From the NCBI RefSeq assembly GCF_030547185.1, contig NZ_JAUOQR010000001.1, forward strand, positions 310,001 to 374,000: a stretch of DNA of 64,000 nt. Direction: 5' to 3'. Both the position numbers and the translations under genes were made by a program. How positions within the stretch are numbered: the first letter of the stretch is position 1; each line of letters starts with the position of its first letter. Under the pieces are notes generated by a model. It worked only from the letters and a program-made list of their open reading frames with translations, searched no databases and had not been told where the DNA came from. Positions 18,361 to 26,736 of the stretch are shown here, one piece after another. This DNA comes from Neptuniibacter sp. 1_MG-2023 (lineage in GTDB: Bacteria > Pseudomonadota > Gammaproteobacteria > Pseudomonadales > Balneatricaceae).

Positions 18361-19062
18361 ATTCACACGCCGTACATTAATTATAGGCTGCCTTATTTTC
18401 ACTTATTACCATTAATAAACCAACCTATTTTCGATGAATTTTTTTATATTTTGACTCTTTATTTTATATCTATAAAGCATCGCAATAAATTCACTCTATT
18501 TTACTTATCGGCCAAACAAAAATATATATTAGGAAAAAAGTTCAAATATTTCAAAACACTAGCGCAATCTAAACAGATAAAACAAAATCGTACAATAAAT
18601 ATACACTGCTTATTCAACAGGTTAAAAATATATTAAAAATCAAAATTTGATATTGATATTTTAACAACAAATCAAAATCAATTTTTGAATAATCTAGCAG
18701 AGATCAAAATCTAAATTTGATTATTCACGTAAATATCAAATTTAAATATTGAATATTCATGCAATTATCAAAATTAGGTTTTGATTATTTTTTAAAATAA
18801 TTTATTGGCGCTTAAATTAAATTTTAAGACAATTTTTAACTATGAATCAGTTTCAGCTTGCCGCTAAACGCACCACCTTTTTAGGTAATAGACCTGTGCA
18901 GTTCATTACAGTAACCAGGTAAAAAAATCAGATTTAGCCCAATAAATACTCATTCCGCTCGGGAAAAACACAAGGAGGATTAGCAACACAATAGAAAGCG
19001 CTCACTGGCATACTGTGAGCCACCAGTAAGAAGAGAACTAAGATCTACTACAAGGGCAGCAC
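18361..19062. other. AT-rich intergenic region upstream of ftsA
   Basis: This 702-bp stretch lies between ftsA and a GGCT-like gene, both on the minus strand. Its centre (about 18420-18800) is very AT-rich and contains the five-dyad array. A hairpin GCTCAC-N9-GTGAGC sits near 19000-19020 and may help end the upstream transcript. No credible protein gene is present. In other gammaproteobacteria ftsQ would be here. Confidence 0.7.
18639..18789. repeat. Five-copy phased dyad array, 32-bp period
   Basis: Five copies of a 19-bp dyad ATCAA-N9-TTGAW, each extended by a weaker 4-bp ATT-rich tail, begin at 18639, 18671, 18703, 18735 and 18767, so the period is exactly 32 bp, close to three helical turns. 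The 9-bp segments between units are unrelated. The first six bases ATCAAA are identical in all five. The last copy (18767) is the most symmetric (ATCAAAA, 5-nt centre, TTTTGAT). The array is 280-430 bp upstream of ftsA and looks like a multi-site binding region for a DNA-binding protein. Confidence 0.88.
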
Positions 19063-19698
19063 TTAACGACGGTAACTATAACCTGTATCCATTTCGCGCC
19101 AGTTTTCAAGATGGGGCGCTTCTTTCAGGTAGGCTCTTATGGAGGTATTCCCATCCGCAAGAAAGGAAGAGTCTAAAAAGTTATCGAGCACTTCGGCACC
19201 TTGCCCCTCAGCAGCTTGCAAGCAGAAAGCTAAATAACGGGGGAAAGGCAAAATGTCATTACGCCATAATTGGCCACTGTAGTATTGGCCGACACGCTCA
19301 TAATATTCCTGCTCAGAGGCGCATTTAGTTTGCCTATATGCAGTATCTGTATTGGTCGTGCACATAAAGCCTCTCGACACTCCCTCTTCGGGATGAAACG
19401 TATCGACTTCTAACCAATCATAACGATGCTCTCGCTCATAGAGCGCATGATAAGCATCATCACTACATTCAAACTGTGAACAGATGATCGTTGAATCCCT
19501 AGCTTCAAGCGTAGAACAGCAAGCAATCTCTTGTGAATCCGCCGTGGCATTGTGGCGGCTAAAGAAAACCACCCCAACCTTATTAAAAACTCGTTTATAA
19601 CCTGATACTTCCACAATGCGAAAGTTTTCTAGACTCGGTACCGTTTCCCGAGCAGAGCGTTCAGACAAGAGCGAGCCGTAACCAATGATTGATTTCAT
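19063..19698 (-). CDS. Gamma-glutamylcyclotransferase-like (GGCT/AIG2-fold) protein
   Basis: A 211-residue cytosolic protein of the GGCT-like fold. The phosphate-binding loop that defines the family is at the N-terminus (IIGYGSLLS). The expected acidic residue and Tyr-rich strands follow (ALYEREHRYDWLEVD). Such proteins cyclise gamma-glutamyl amines or act on glutathione-derived peptides; the substrate cannot be assigned. Its ATG overlaps the rmuC stop codon by 1 bp, so the two genes are translationally coupled. A second GGCT-like gene is at 51981-52775. Confidence 0.75.
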   Translation of the reverse strand: MKSIIGYGSLLSERSARETVPSLENFRIVEVSGYKRVFNKVGVVFFSRHNATADSQEIACCSTLEARDSTIICSQFECSDDAYHALYEREHRYDWLEVDTFHPEEGVSRGFMCTTNTDTAYRQTKCASEQEYYERVGQYYSGQLWRNDILPFPRYLAFCLQAAEGQGAEVLDNFLDSSFLADGNTSIRAYLKEAPHLENWREMDTGYSYRR

Positions 19699-21185
19699 TA
19701 CTGATCCGTTTCTGATGCCCGCGCCAATAGATCGGAACTGAGTTTTTTCTTCCCTTCAGCTCCCAGCTTTTGCAACATAGCCACTTGATTCACTAAATTA
19801 CCTCGCCCACTGCTAAGACGTTTATGAGCTGTATCAAAAGCCTGTTGAGTTTTATGAAGGTTACGCCCTATATCATCAATAGATTCAACAAAGCCGACAA
19901 ACTTATCATGCAGCTCGCCACCCCGCTGTGCGATCTCTTTCGCATTTTGATTTTGATGCTCATAACGCCAAATATTATGAATTGTACGTAGCGTAACCAT
20001 CAATGTGGATGGACTAACTAACATGATATTTCGGTCAAAAGCTTCTTTAAAAAGATTCGGTTCTTTCTCTAAAGCCAATAGAAACGCGCCTTCGATAGGA
20101 ACAAACAGCAGTACAAAATCAAGGGAGCGAACACCTTCTAGCGTTTGGTAAGCCTTATCACTCAAGCCTTTAATATGGCCCCGTATCGACAGAAGGTGCT
20201 CCCTTAAAAAACGCTGCCTTGCGCCATTCTCACCTTTAGATGTATCGGCAGAGCAATACTGCTCGTAAGCAGTTAAAGAGACTTTAGAATCCACAATCAC
20301 ATCTTTACCATCAGGTAGATGGATAATTGCATCTGGCTGGTAGCGCTTACCCTCCTGTGATGCATTTACCTGTAACTCGAACTCACTCCCTTTGCGTAAG
20401 CCAGACTCTTCTAGGACTCTCTCTAAGATGACTTCACCCCAGTTCCCTTGGGTCTTACTCTCGCCTTTTAAGGCATTCGTAAGGTTAACCGCATCTTCAC
20501 TCATCTGCTGATTAAGCTGTTTCAGCTGGCTAATTTGTGTGTATAAGGCTTGTCTGTCTTTCGTTTCTTTATCGTACACATCTTCGACACGGCGCTTAAA
20601 ATCGCCAAGCTGCTCACGTAAGGGGGTTAAGAGATGGCCTAAGTTTTCTTTACTCGTCTCAGAAAAACGCTGGGCTTTTTCATCAAAAATACGGTTGGCC
20701 AGATTTTGAAACTCTTGCTTTAACTGCTCGCGCGCTTTTTCTAATGTCGCTAGCTTCTCTACTTGCGCCTCTCTTTCTGCATCTAAACGCGTTTCCAGCT
20801 CCGCAACCACTTCACAACGATCTGATAACTGGAAAACAGTTTGTTCCAACTTTTTTTCTAATTTGTTTTTTTCTGTTACTAAGTTGTCTAGCAAAGGTTC
20901 AATATAAGCTAAACGTTCCTCTAACCGAGCCCGCTGCATATCCAAGCCATGATGACGTTCATTCAGTTGCTGAAACTCAGATTTAAGCTGAATATGCTCC
21001 TGTCGCTCAATTTCTAGTGCCCCTTGAGCTTGCAGAAGCGTTTGTTCTAACTGATCATTACGCTCACTCAATTGACGGCGCAACGAAGAAAACATTAATT
21101 TGGCAACAACAAACGCCACAACCAACCCAGCTACAGTACCTATTAACAAACTTCCTACATCAAGCTGTGTTAGCGATGGCATCAT
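19698..21185 (-). CDS. rmuC: DNA recombination protein RmuC
   Basis: RmuC limits inversions at short inverted repeats and carries a predicted endonuclease-like core. The 495-residue protein has an N-terminal membrane anchor (about 12-30), a long coiled coil (about 35-215, rich in Glu, Gln, Leu and Arg) and the conserved RmuC domain (about 225-430) with QGNWGEVILERVLEESGL, YQPDAIIHLPDGKDVIVDSKVSL and LLFVPIEGAFLLAL. The PD-(D/E)xK-like residues DAI and DSK are present. The length is typical. It lies 4 bp downstream of a small membrane protein gene and overlaps the GGCT-like gene by 1 bp. Confidence 0.93.
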   Translation of the reverse strand: MMPSLTQLDVGSLLIGTVAGLVVAFVVAKLMFSSLRRQLSERNDQLEQTLLQAQGALEIERQEHIQLKSEFQQLNERHHGLDMQRARLEERLAYIEPLLDNLVTEKNKLEKKLEQTVFQLSDRCEVVAELETRLDAEREAQVEKLATLEKAREQLKQEFQNLANRIFDEKAQRFSETSKENLGHLLTPLREQLGDFKRRVEDVYDKETKDRQALYTQISQLKQLNQQMSEDAVNLTNALKGESKTQGNWGEVILERVLEESGLRKGSEFELQVNASQEGKRYQPDAIIHLPDGKDVIVDSKVSLTAYEQYCSADTSKGENGARQRFLREHLLSIRGHIKGLSDKAYQTLEGVRSLDFVLLFVPIEGAFLLALEKEPNLFKEAFDRNIMLVSPSTLMVTLRTIHNIWRYEHQNQNAKEIAQRGGELHDKFVGFVESIDDIGRNLHKTQQAFDTAHKRLSSGRGNLVNQVAMLQKLGAEGKKKLSSDLLARASETDQ

Positions 21186-21189
21186 TAAA

Positions 21190-21585
21190 TTACCAATATA
21201 AATATAAAACAGGGATAGAAAGAATAACTAAAGGCGAGGTCAACATTAATGCCTTAAATTCACCAAACATCTGTTGAATCACTATGACATGAACAACAGG
21301 GAAGGAGATAAAGACACAAAGTAATGCGATCCACCATTCCAAATTGATAAATCCGTAAGCAGCAGAGAAAACAAGAGTTAAGGCTGCAAGATTGCCCAAC
21401 ATAACAATAGTCACCATACCGTTACGCGTACTCGCAAACGGGGGTTTCTCCTCTTCAGACAGTTTATTTAACGCCCCTGCACTCAATGCAGCAGACATAG
21501 AAACAACTCCTGTCACTAAGAAAATAATCAGTGGATCAATAATAGGCACGCCGGTACTCCATAAAAGTAATAAATCAGACCGCAT
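21190..21585 (-). CDS. Small membrane protein of unknown function
   Basis: I chose the ATG at 21585 (131 residues); a GTG at 21678 would add 31 residues of unlikely, Cys- and polar-rich sequence. Neither start has a strong ribosome site. Four membrane helices are predicted (about residues 13-37, 58-80, 85-105 and 110-130), with a short charged cytosolic loop KLSEEEKPPFASTRNG between the first two. I do not recognise a family. It lies 4 bp upstream of rmuC and so is probably co-expressed, and it is divergent from the small secreted protein gene at 21727. Confidence 0.55.
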   Translation of the reverse strand: MRSDLLLLWSTGVPIIDPLIIFLVTGVVSMSAALSAGALNKLSEEEKPPFASTRNGMVTIVMLGNLAALTLVFSAAYGFINLEWWIALLCVFISFPVVHVIVIQQMFGEFKALMLTSPLVILSIPVLYLYW

Positions 21586-21726
21586 TGTAAGGCTTTTATC
21601 TATAGCTGTTAACTGACTGTTTGTACGGATACAAAAGCACAACCCATAAATATAAGAACCGATCAGGCTTTCTACCACTCAGCGCTCTATAATGAATACG
21701 CCAATTAATGCTCTAGAGGAACTTTT

Positions 21727-22059
21727 ATGCTAAAAGCAAGCAGGCTCTTATGGCTTTTTCTCTTGCTACCACTGCCCATATATTCTGAGTCTACTCCCGC
21801 CTATCGCGTTATTGATGACAGCTATACCGTCTGCGATACCCTCGATCAATATAAGCAACTTCTGCACTGGTCTCTGTATGCTGTAGGAACACCACCAAAA
21901 ACAGGCTGCCGCCCAGCCCCTGCCAATGCAAAAGCCATTATCAAGCAGTGCCCAGAAAGTGATATTATTATCTGCCAATTTGAATTGAGCCCTGTTGACG
22001 GCAGTCCCCTGCTAAATGTCTGGGCCAGTAAAGTGATATTAAGGGCTGAAAAGCCATAG
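21727..22059 (+). CDS. Small predicted secreted protein, unknown
   Basis: A 110-residue protein with a clear signal peptide (about 1-20, cleavage likely after IYS or SES). The mature part has four Cys, two pairs likely to form periplasmic disulfides (CDTLDQY and GCRP, then QCPES and ICQF). I recognise no family. It is preceded by GAGGAAC, a reasonable ribosome site, and lies 15 bp upstream of the O-methyltransferase gene, possibly in one transcript with it. Confidence 0.6.
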   Translation: MLKASRLLWLFLLLPLPIYSESTPAYRVIDDSYTVCDTLDQYKQLLHWSLYAVGTPPKTGCRPAPANAKAIIKQCPESDIIICQFELSPVDGSPLLNVWASKVILRAEKP

Positions 22060-22074
22060 ACAGAGAAGATATAC

Positions 22075-22713
22075 GTGGAATTTCTGGTAAACGAAGCCGT
22101 TGAAGATTATGCCTTTCAAAGTACAACTCCTGAACCTGAACTTTTACAGGAGTTGATTGATGAAACTAATAAAAATATGGGTTGGCCGCAAAAGTTATCT
22201 GGCCGTTTAGTGGGGCGTACACTTAAATTATTATCTCAGCTCCACCAGCCAAAAAATGTATTAGAGATTGGCATGTTTACGGGTTACTCAGCACTATCAA
22301 TTGCTGAGGGTATGCCTGAAGATGGCAAAATAATCTGCTGTGAAACCAATCCACGTGCCATAGAGTTTGCACAGACTTTTTTTGACCGCAGCCCTCACGG
22401 TCATAAAATTGAAGTTATATTTGGTAAAGCGCTGGAAACTATAGAGACTCTCGATATTCAGTTAGACTTTACCTTTATTGATGCCGATAAACGTAACTAC
22501 CTGAATTACTACCATAAAGTGCTAGAAATGACTCGCCCAGGCGGACTTATTGTTTTAGACAATATGCTGTGGTCAGGTAAGGTATTACAACCCGAATCAG
22601 ATATAGATGATGTACTGGTTGATCTAAACAAAGAGATTGCCACAGACCCGAATGTTGAAAACCTATTCCTTACCGTAAGAGATGGAATGAATGTGGTGAG
22701 GAAAATTCGCTAA
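22075..22713 (+). CDS. Class I SAM-dependent O-methyltransferase
   Basis: A 212-residue cytosolic enzyme of the caffeoyl-CoA/catechol O-methyltransferase family (PF01596-type). Visible motifs are the SAM-binding VLEIGMFTGYSALSIAEGMP (about 62-81), the acidic FTFIDADKRNY and the metal-ligand segment PGGLIVLDNMLWSGKVL. The start is GTG at 22075 with GAGAAGA upstream. The natural substrate is not known; bacterial homologs methylate catechols and other hydroxyl groups with a divalent metal. Its stop overlaps the next start (TAATG). Confidence 0.9.
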   Translation: MEFLVNEAVEDYAFQSTTPEPELLQELIDETNKNMGWPQKLSGRLVGRTLKLLSQLHQPKNVLEIGMFTGYSALSIAEGMPEDGKIICCETNPRAIEFAQTFFDRSPHGHKIEVIFGKALETIETLDIQLDFTFIDADKRNYLNYYHKVLEMTRPGGLIVLDNMLWSGKVLQPESDIDDVLVDLNKEIATDPNVENLFLTVRDGMNVVRKIR

Positions 22714-23123
22714 TGTCGTATTTAATTAAAAGCTATCAAACCGATATCCCCTCTCTAGAAAAAATAGACGGGGGTCTCACCATGATCAACTCAGAAGATT
22801 ATGCGATCTCAACCGCCGCTGAGCTTTTAGATCTCTATTTAGAAACTGACAACAGCGCCCCTTTAATGCCACTCTTAATTAAGCTACGTGATGAAATCAT
22901 TGAAGACTTAGATCAAGTAGGTTCAGTTAAAGAGATCTACGGCCTAATGTATTGGCTATTGGGCGACAAGGGAATCGATAACCGTGGTGAATCATTAGAA
23001 GAAACCGCTGATAGACTCGGCGACATTGATATCGAGAATGATAGCGATCAATACACCGATATTATATTCCACCTAAAAGATGCGGTCGAAAGACTGTACG
23101 ATTTAGAACTCGAATCAGCCTAA
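22713..23123 (+). CDS. Hypothetical small acidic protein
   Basis: A 136-residue very acidic, helical cytosolic protein without signal or membrane helix. The start at 22713 overlaps the preceding stop; a second ATG at 22782 (M24) is preceded by GGGGGTCTCACC and is equally possible. Conserved-looking features are the N-terminal helix STAAELLDLYLETDN and a C-terminal helix ending AVERLYDLELES. I do not recognise a family. It is in a transcript with the O-methyltransferase and possibly ydbH. Confidence 0.55.
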   Translation: MSYLIKSYQTDIPSLEKIDGGLTMINSEDYAISTAAELLDLYLETDNSAPLMPLLIKLRDEIIEDLDQVGSVKEIYGLMYWLLGDKGIDNRGESLEETADRLGDIDIENDSDQYTDIIFHLKDAVERLYDLELESA

Positions 23124-23150
23124 TAACTCTTTTAATAAAATGGAGGCGGT

Positions 23151-25523
23151 ATGCGAAAGCGCGCTAAGCTATTTTGGTGGCTACTGTCTTCTAGTCTGAC
23201 ATTTCTTTTACTTCTGCCCATCGCTCTATACTTTCTTTCGCCGATACTTGCCCAAAAAGGGCTTGAACACTGGTTACAAAAGCAAGAGTTTTCCCATGTT
23301 GAGTTAGTTATGGAGCCTCCAAGCTGGGATTCACTGCGAATAGAAAAGCTCAAATTGCAAAAAAACCAAACCGGCAAACAGATCACCCTTTCAACAGAAA
23401 ATATCCTACTGCGTTTTAACCCTGTCGATCTGTATCTACGTCAGCGCCTTAGCTTAATCCAACTGCCAAAATCGGATATTACCATCACCTATTTAACGGA
23501 CAGTATTGAAACAGAAGAGAGCAACGACCTTATCGATTTAAGTAATCGTCTACCTCAGCAATGGTTCAAAAAAATACCTGTAGATCTTATCCAAGTTGGT
23601 GAATTGAATCTCAACCTAGATTACCCATCGGATACCGCAGACTGGCGTTTTAGCGGCGCTCTTCTTTTTGATGGAGAAGAACTCTACAGCCGCGTTAAAT
23701 TCTATCGAAACAGCAAAGACTTAGGCTGGGGCGACTTAAAGCTAGGTTACGATAACCATTTTTACCTAAGGCTTTTAGAAAACGACGAACCCTTTCTCAC
23801 TATAGATGGCGCGCTTTCCTATACCGATCAATTACAGCTGGACTCAACTCAACAGATAGAGGTCGCCGGACTTCAACGCTGGAAGAATGAAATATTTCCA
23901 ACCCTAAGCACTGCGATAACAGCGAGCAACAACACAGAAAAACCGCTCGTAGTGAATGGCCAGCTTAAAACTCAAGGGATAACTCATTTCCCATTACGCA
24001 CTCAGTTTACCCCTGATGCGCTGCTGGAAAGCATACAAACACAACAAACAATAAACGCTAGCTTAAACCTGCTAAACCCCACACAAGAGATAGAACAAGC
24101 AAAAGCTGAACTTAGTGGAGATATAAACTTTTCACGCAGTCACTTAAAGGCATCCATCGATAAGGCCAGCACACTTACTGTGCTCAATATCAATCATGCG
24201 GCTTTAAGCCAACCTATTCAAAAGCTTAGCATTCAGCTTCAAAACCCAGTGGATGTAGATTTAAACCTTGCAAAAGAAACATTGAAAGCTCCCCTATCGC
24301 CACAAATACAACCGTTGAAACTCAAGATCAATACCACGTCGATAAACTTACCTGATATAGCTATAGCGCCGCTGGAGCTTAATTTAAATCTGCAGAAACT
24401 AGACGTAATGCAGGGAGATCTACAAGGCCATGCAGAACTTCAAAAGGTCGATATACAACTACAAAAAAAGCAGCAACCGCTAATCAATCTGTCAACCGAA
24501 TTCAAACTAAGCAAACAACAACTCAGTCATAACTACACACTCAGCTCACCAGACTTACCTGTCGTCATAAATGGTACAACAGCAACAGATATAACAACGT
24601 TGAACAGCCGCTTTAACTGGGAAATTAAACCTATCAGCTTAGCGACAGTCGACACGCCCCTGCGGAAATATTTCACTATACCAGCAGAACTTAGCCTTAA
24701 AGCAGGCAGCCTTTTTCATAAGGGTAGTGGTCAATTTAAAAACAACCAACTATCAATCAATGCCAACACGAGCATCCGAACAGCGACAATTGGCTGGGGC
24801 GAATCACTTATTGAACAACTAGATCTGGATTCCAAAACAGCACTTACCCCCTCTGGACGCTTAACTGATACAGGCAACATTAAGCTAGGAAAGGTTACAA
24901 ATGGCATTGAGATCACAAAGGTCAGTACAAATTACAGCTACACGCAAGAGCGTAGCAAAAGGCGTGATCTCGTCTCTTTAAAAACGCTTACCGCTGAAAT
25001 ACTCGGTGGACGTATAAAAGTAAAGGATCTGGAGTTTGATCCGTTAAACCCAGACCTAGCAACACAACTTGATATTGAACAGCTTGATTTGGGCGAAGTA
25101 CTTAAACTTGAACAGCAACAGGGATTATCAGGAGAAGGAAAACTCTCAGGTAGTTTTCCCTTACGTTACAAAGATGGCGAAATAAGCGTCAATAATGGCA
25201 AGCTACTTAGTTTAGCGCCTGGAGGGAAAATAATATTTTCACCAAGCGCTTCGGTTGCAGCTTACGCAGCCACTAACGTTGGTCTAAAAACAGCAATAGA
25301 CGCTTTAGAAAACTTCCACTTTGAGTTATTAAATATTCAACTTAATTATGAACCCGATGGCACTGCGTTACTAACAACTCGCCTAAAAGGTAGTAATCCA
25401 GATTGGCATAACGGCCACCCCATCGACTTTACCATTAACGTTGAGGAAAACATTCCCAAACTACTTAAAACACTTCAATTCGCAGATAAATTGACGAGAA
25501 CAATTGAGAAGCGTTATCGTTAA
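23151..25523 (+). CDS. ydbH: YdbH-family AsmA-like envelope protein
   Basis: YdbH is one of the AsmA-like proteins that span the periplasm and are thought to move phospholipids to the outer membrane together with YnbE. The 790-residue protein has an N-terminal membrane anchor (about 10-30) and a long beta-rich periplasmic body with many repeated strand patterns, closing with a conserved segment GEGKLSGSFPLRYKDGEISVNNGKL. The E. coli protein is about 880 residues. Identification rests on this form plus the exact order ydbH-ynbE-ydbL. The ATG at 23151 follows GGAGGCGGT, a strong ribosome site. Confidence 0.85.
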   Translation: MRKRAKLFWWLLSSSLTFLLLLPIALYFLSPILAQKGLEHWLQKQEFSHVELVMEPPSWDSLRIEKLKLQKNQTGKQITLSTENILLRFNPVDLYLRQRLSLIQLPKSDITITYLTDSIETEESNDLIDLSNRLPQQWFKKIPVDLIQVGELNLNLDYPSDTADWRFSGALLFDGEELYSRVKFYRNSKDLGWGDLKLGYDNHFYLRLLENDEPFLTIDGALSYTDQLQLDSTQQIEVAGLQRWKNEIFPTLSTAITASNNTEKPLVVNGQLKTQGITHFPLRTQFTPDALLESIQTQQTINASLNLLNPTQEIEQAKAELSGDINFSRSHLKASIDKASTLTVLNINHAALSQPIQKLSIQLQNPVDVDLNLAKETLKAPLSPQIQPLKLKINTTSINLPDIAIAPLELNLNLQKLDVMQGDLQGHAELQKVDIQLQKKQQPLINLSTEFKLSKQQLSHNYTLSSPDLPVVINGTTATDITTLNSRFNWEIKPISLATVDTPLRKYFTIPAELSLKAGSLFHKGSGQFKNNQLSINANTSIRTATIGWGESLIEQLDLDSKTALTPSGRLTDTGNIKLGKVTNGIEITKVSTNYSYTQERSKRRDLVSLKTLTAEILGGRIKVKDLEFDPLNPDLATQLDIEQLDLGEVLKLEQQQGLSGEGKLSGSFPLRYKDGEISVNNGKLLSLAPGGKIIFSPSASVAAYAATNVGLKTAIDALENFHFELLNIQLNYEPDGTALLTTRLKGSNPDWHNGHPIDFTINVEENIPKLLKTLQFADKLTRTIEKRYR

Positions 25524-25570
25524 GGCAATTAAGACTTAAGTTATAAGTAAGCTACTATTGAGGAACGATC

Positions 25571-25771
25571 ATGAAACTAACTTCTTTACTTCCACCCATG
25601 GCGCTTTTGATTGCGTTAGCTGGTGTTAGCGGATGTTCACCCCGTGTTGAAGTCGCCGTTCCTAGCGAACCCATCACAATTAATCTTAATGTTAAGATAG
25701 AACATGAAATTCTTGTTAAAGTTGATCGAGAGATTGATGATCTTCTATCTGAAAACAGCGATATTTTTTAA
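25571..25771 (+). CDS. ynbE: YnbE-family lipoprotein
   Basis: A 66-residue outer-membrane lipoprotein with lipobox GVSGC (Cys about 22) and the short conserved tail ITINLNVKIEHEILVKVDREID. YnbE is the partner of YdbH in anterograde phospholipid transport and probably stacks at the outer membrane end of the YdbH beta-groove. It lies 47 bp after ydbH with AGGAACG upstream. The length matches E. coli YnbE (61 residues). Confidence 0.9.
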   Translation: MKLTSLLPPMALLIALAGVSGCSPRVEVAVPSEPITINLNVKIEHEILVKVDREIDDLLSENSDIF

Positions 25772-25784
25772 GGGAGCTTAAGTG

Positions 25785-26129
25785 ATGAAACAGTTAAACC
25801 TACGTAATTTTATAGCGCTATTCGCACTCATGCTCTCAATTATAGCGACACCCGTTTGGGCGATTTCTATGGATGACGCCAAATCACAGGGGTTGATCGG
25901 GGAGAGAAGCAACGGATATATTGGTGTTGTTACCTCCACACCCTCTGCTGGCCTACGTAGCCTCGTCGATAGTATCAACAATAAACGCCGCGAAGCCTAT
26001 ACAAAACGTGCAGCTAAAGCGGGCGTAGAAAGATCCGTTTTTGAAATCCGTATGGGGCAACGTCTACAGCAACGTACACCTGCTGGACAATATATCCAGC
26101 TTCAAAACGGTAATTGGCAAAAGAAATAA
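25785..26129 (+). CDS. ydbL: YdbL-family DUF1318 periplasmic protein
   Basis: A 114-residue protein with a signal peptide (1-24, ending VWA). The mature part has the DUF1318 pattern AKSQGLIGERSNGYIGVV and VDSINNKRREAYTKRAAKAGV. YdbL is the third gene of the ydbH-ynbE-ydbL set and is proposed to regulate that phospholipid transporter. The GTG at 25782 is next to the better-placed ATG at 25785, which has AGGGAG 8 bp upstream. Confidence 0.9.
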   Translation: MKQLNLRNFIALFALMLSIIATPVWAISMDDAKSQGLIGERSNGYIGVVTSTPSAGLRSLVDSINNKRREAYTKRAAKAGVERSVFEIRMGQRLQQRTPAGQYIQLQNGNWQKK

Positions 26130-26208
26130 CCGGCGTATCTACACCTCTACGAACAAGAACCGCTCTATATAAGATGCTCTTGTTCGTAGAACACTTAAAG
26201 AGAGTAAG

Positions 26209-26736
26209 ATGAGTACTACAGACCCCATCTATCGCCGCTTTAACTTCTTAGGCTTTATATTATGCTTAACCGCCGTTATCTATGCGATCTATAGCCTACA
26301 AGACCCTATAACCCATACCAGCAGCCCACTGGTGTCTATTTCAAAGCTCTTAGTTTTAATCAACGCCCTACTCTTCTTTATGGCTTTAATTCACAATCCA
26401 CAGACCTTCGGGCAGCGGTTTTATGGAACACTTAATACCCTGCTATCTGCTACAGGCATAACCTTAGCCAGCTACCACTTATGGAAACACTCCATTAGCT
26501 CAACCTTGAGCCCAGCCACCTGCGAACAGCCTATAGAACTACTTTTAAGTGAACAAAAATCGATTAATGGTAAACTAGCAGAACTGATCAATGCAGCGAT
26601 CCAATGTCCCGTGGAACAGATAAGCCTTATTGGCTTAGGGACGGCCGAACAATGCTTAATCTTATTTGTCGCACTTTTTGTGATCAGTTGGAAGATTCTA
26701 ACCCGCCGTACAAAAAACAAAGGGCTATTTCTGTGA
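26209..26736 (+). CDS. DsbB-like membrane protein lacking the CxxC redox pair
   Basis: A 175-residue inner-membrane protein with four helices (about 12-30, 42-62, 72-92 and 142-165). The region between helices 3 and 4 resembles DsbB: C105 and C133 are spaced like Cys104/Cys130 of E. coli DsbB, and the segment before helix 4 (VEQISLIGLG) fits DsbB's WxFLGLS-type stretch. However, the first periplasmic loop (about 31-41, QDPITHTSSPL) has no CxxC, which in DsbB passes electrons to quinone. So it is not a normal DsbB. It overlaps the next gene by 4 bp (GTGA), which indicates a functional link with the LpxR-like protein. The assignment is by pattern only. Confidence 0.5.
   Translation: MSTTDPIYRRFNFLGFILCLTAVIYAIYSLQDPITHTSSPLVSISKLLVLINALLFFMALIHNPQTFGQRFYGTLNTLLSATGITLASYHLWKHSISSTLSPATCEQPIELLLSEQKSINGKLAELINAAIQCPVEQISLIGLGTAEQCLILFVALFVISWKILTRRTKNKGLFL

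Noticed and set aside
18451-18636. Open frame of 61 codons on the plus strand in the AT-rich ftsA upstream region
   Set aside because: It is Lys/Asn/Ile-rich sequence typical of AT-rich noncoding DNA, with no ribosome site or family pattern.
18639-18789. Possible CRISPR array
   Set aside because: The units are short, imperfect and AT-rich with 9-bp gaps, and no cas genes are nearby. A phased binding-site array fits better.
26604-26732. Longer N-terminus for the LpxR-like protein
   Set aside because: It would overlap the DsbB-like gene in another frame and put 43 charged residues before the signal peptide. The GTG at 26733 is coupled to the preceding stop.
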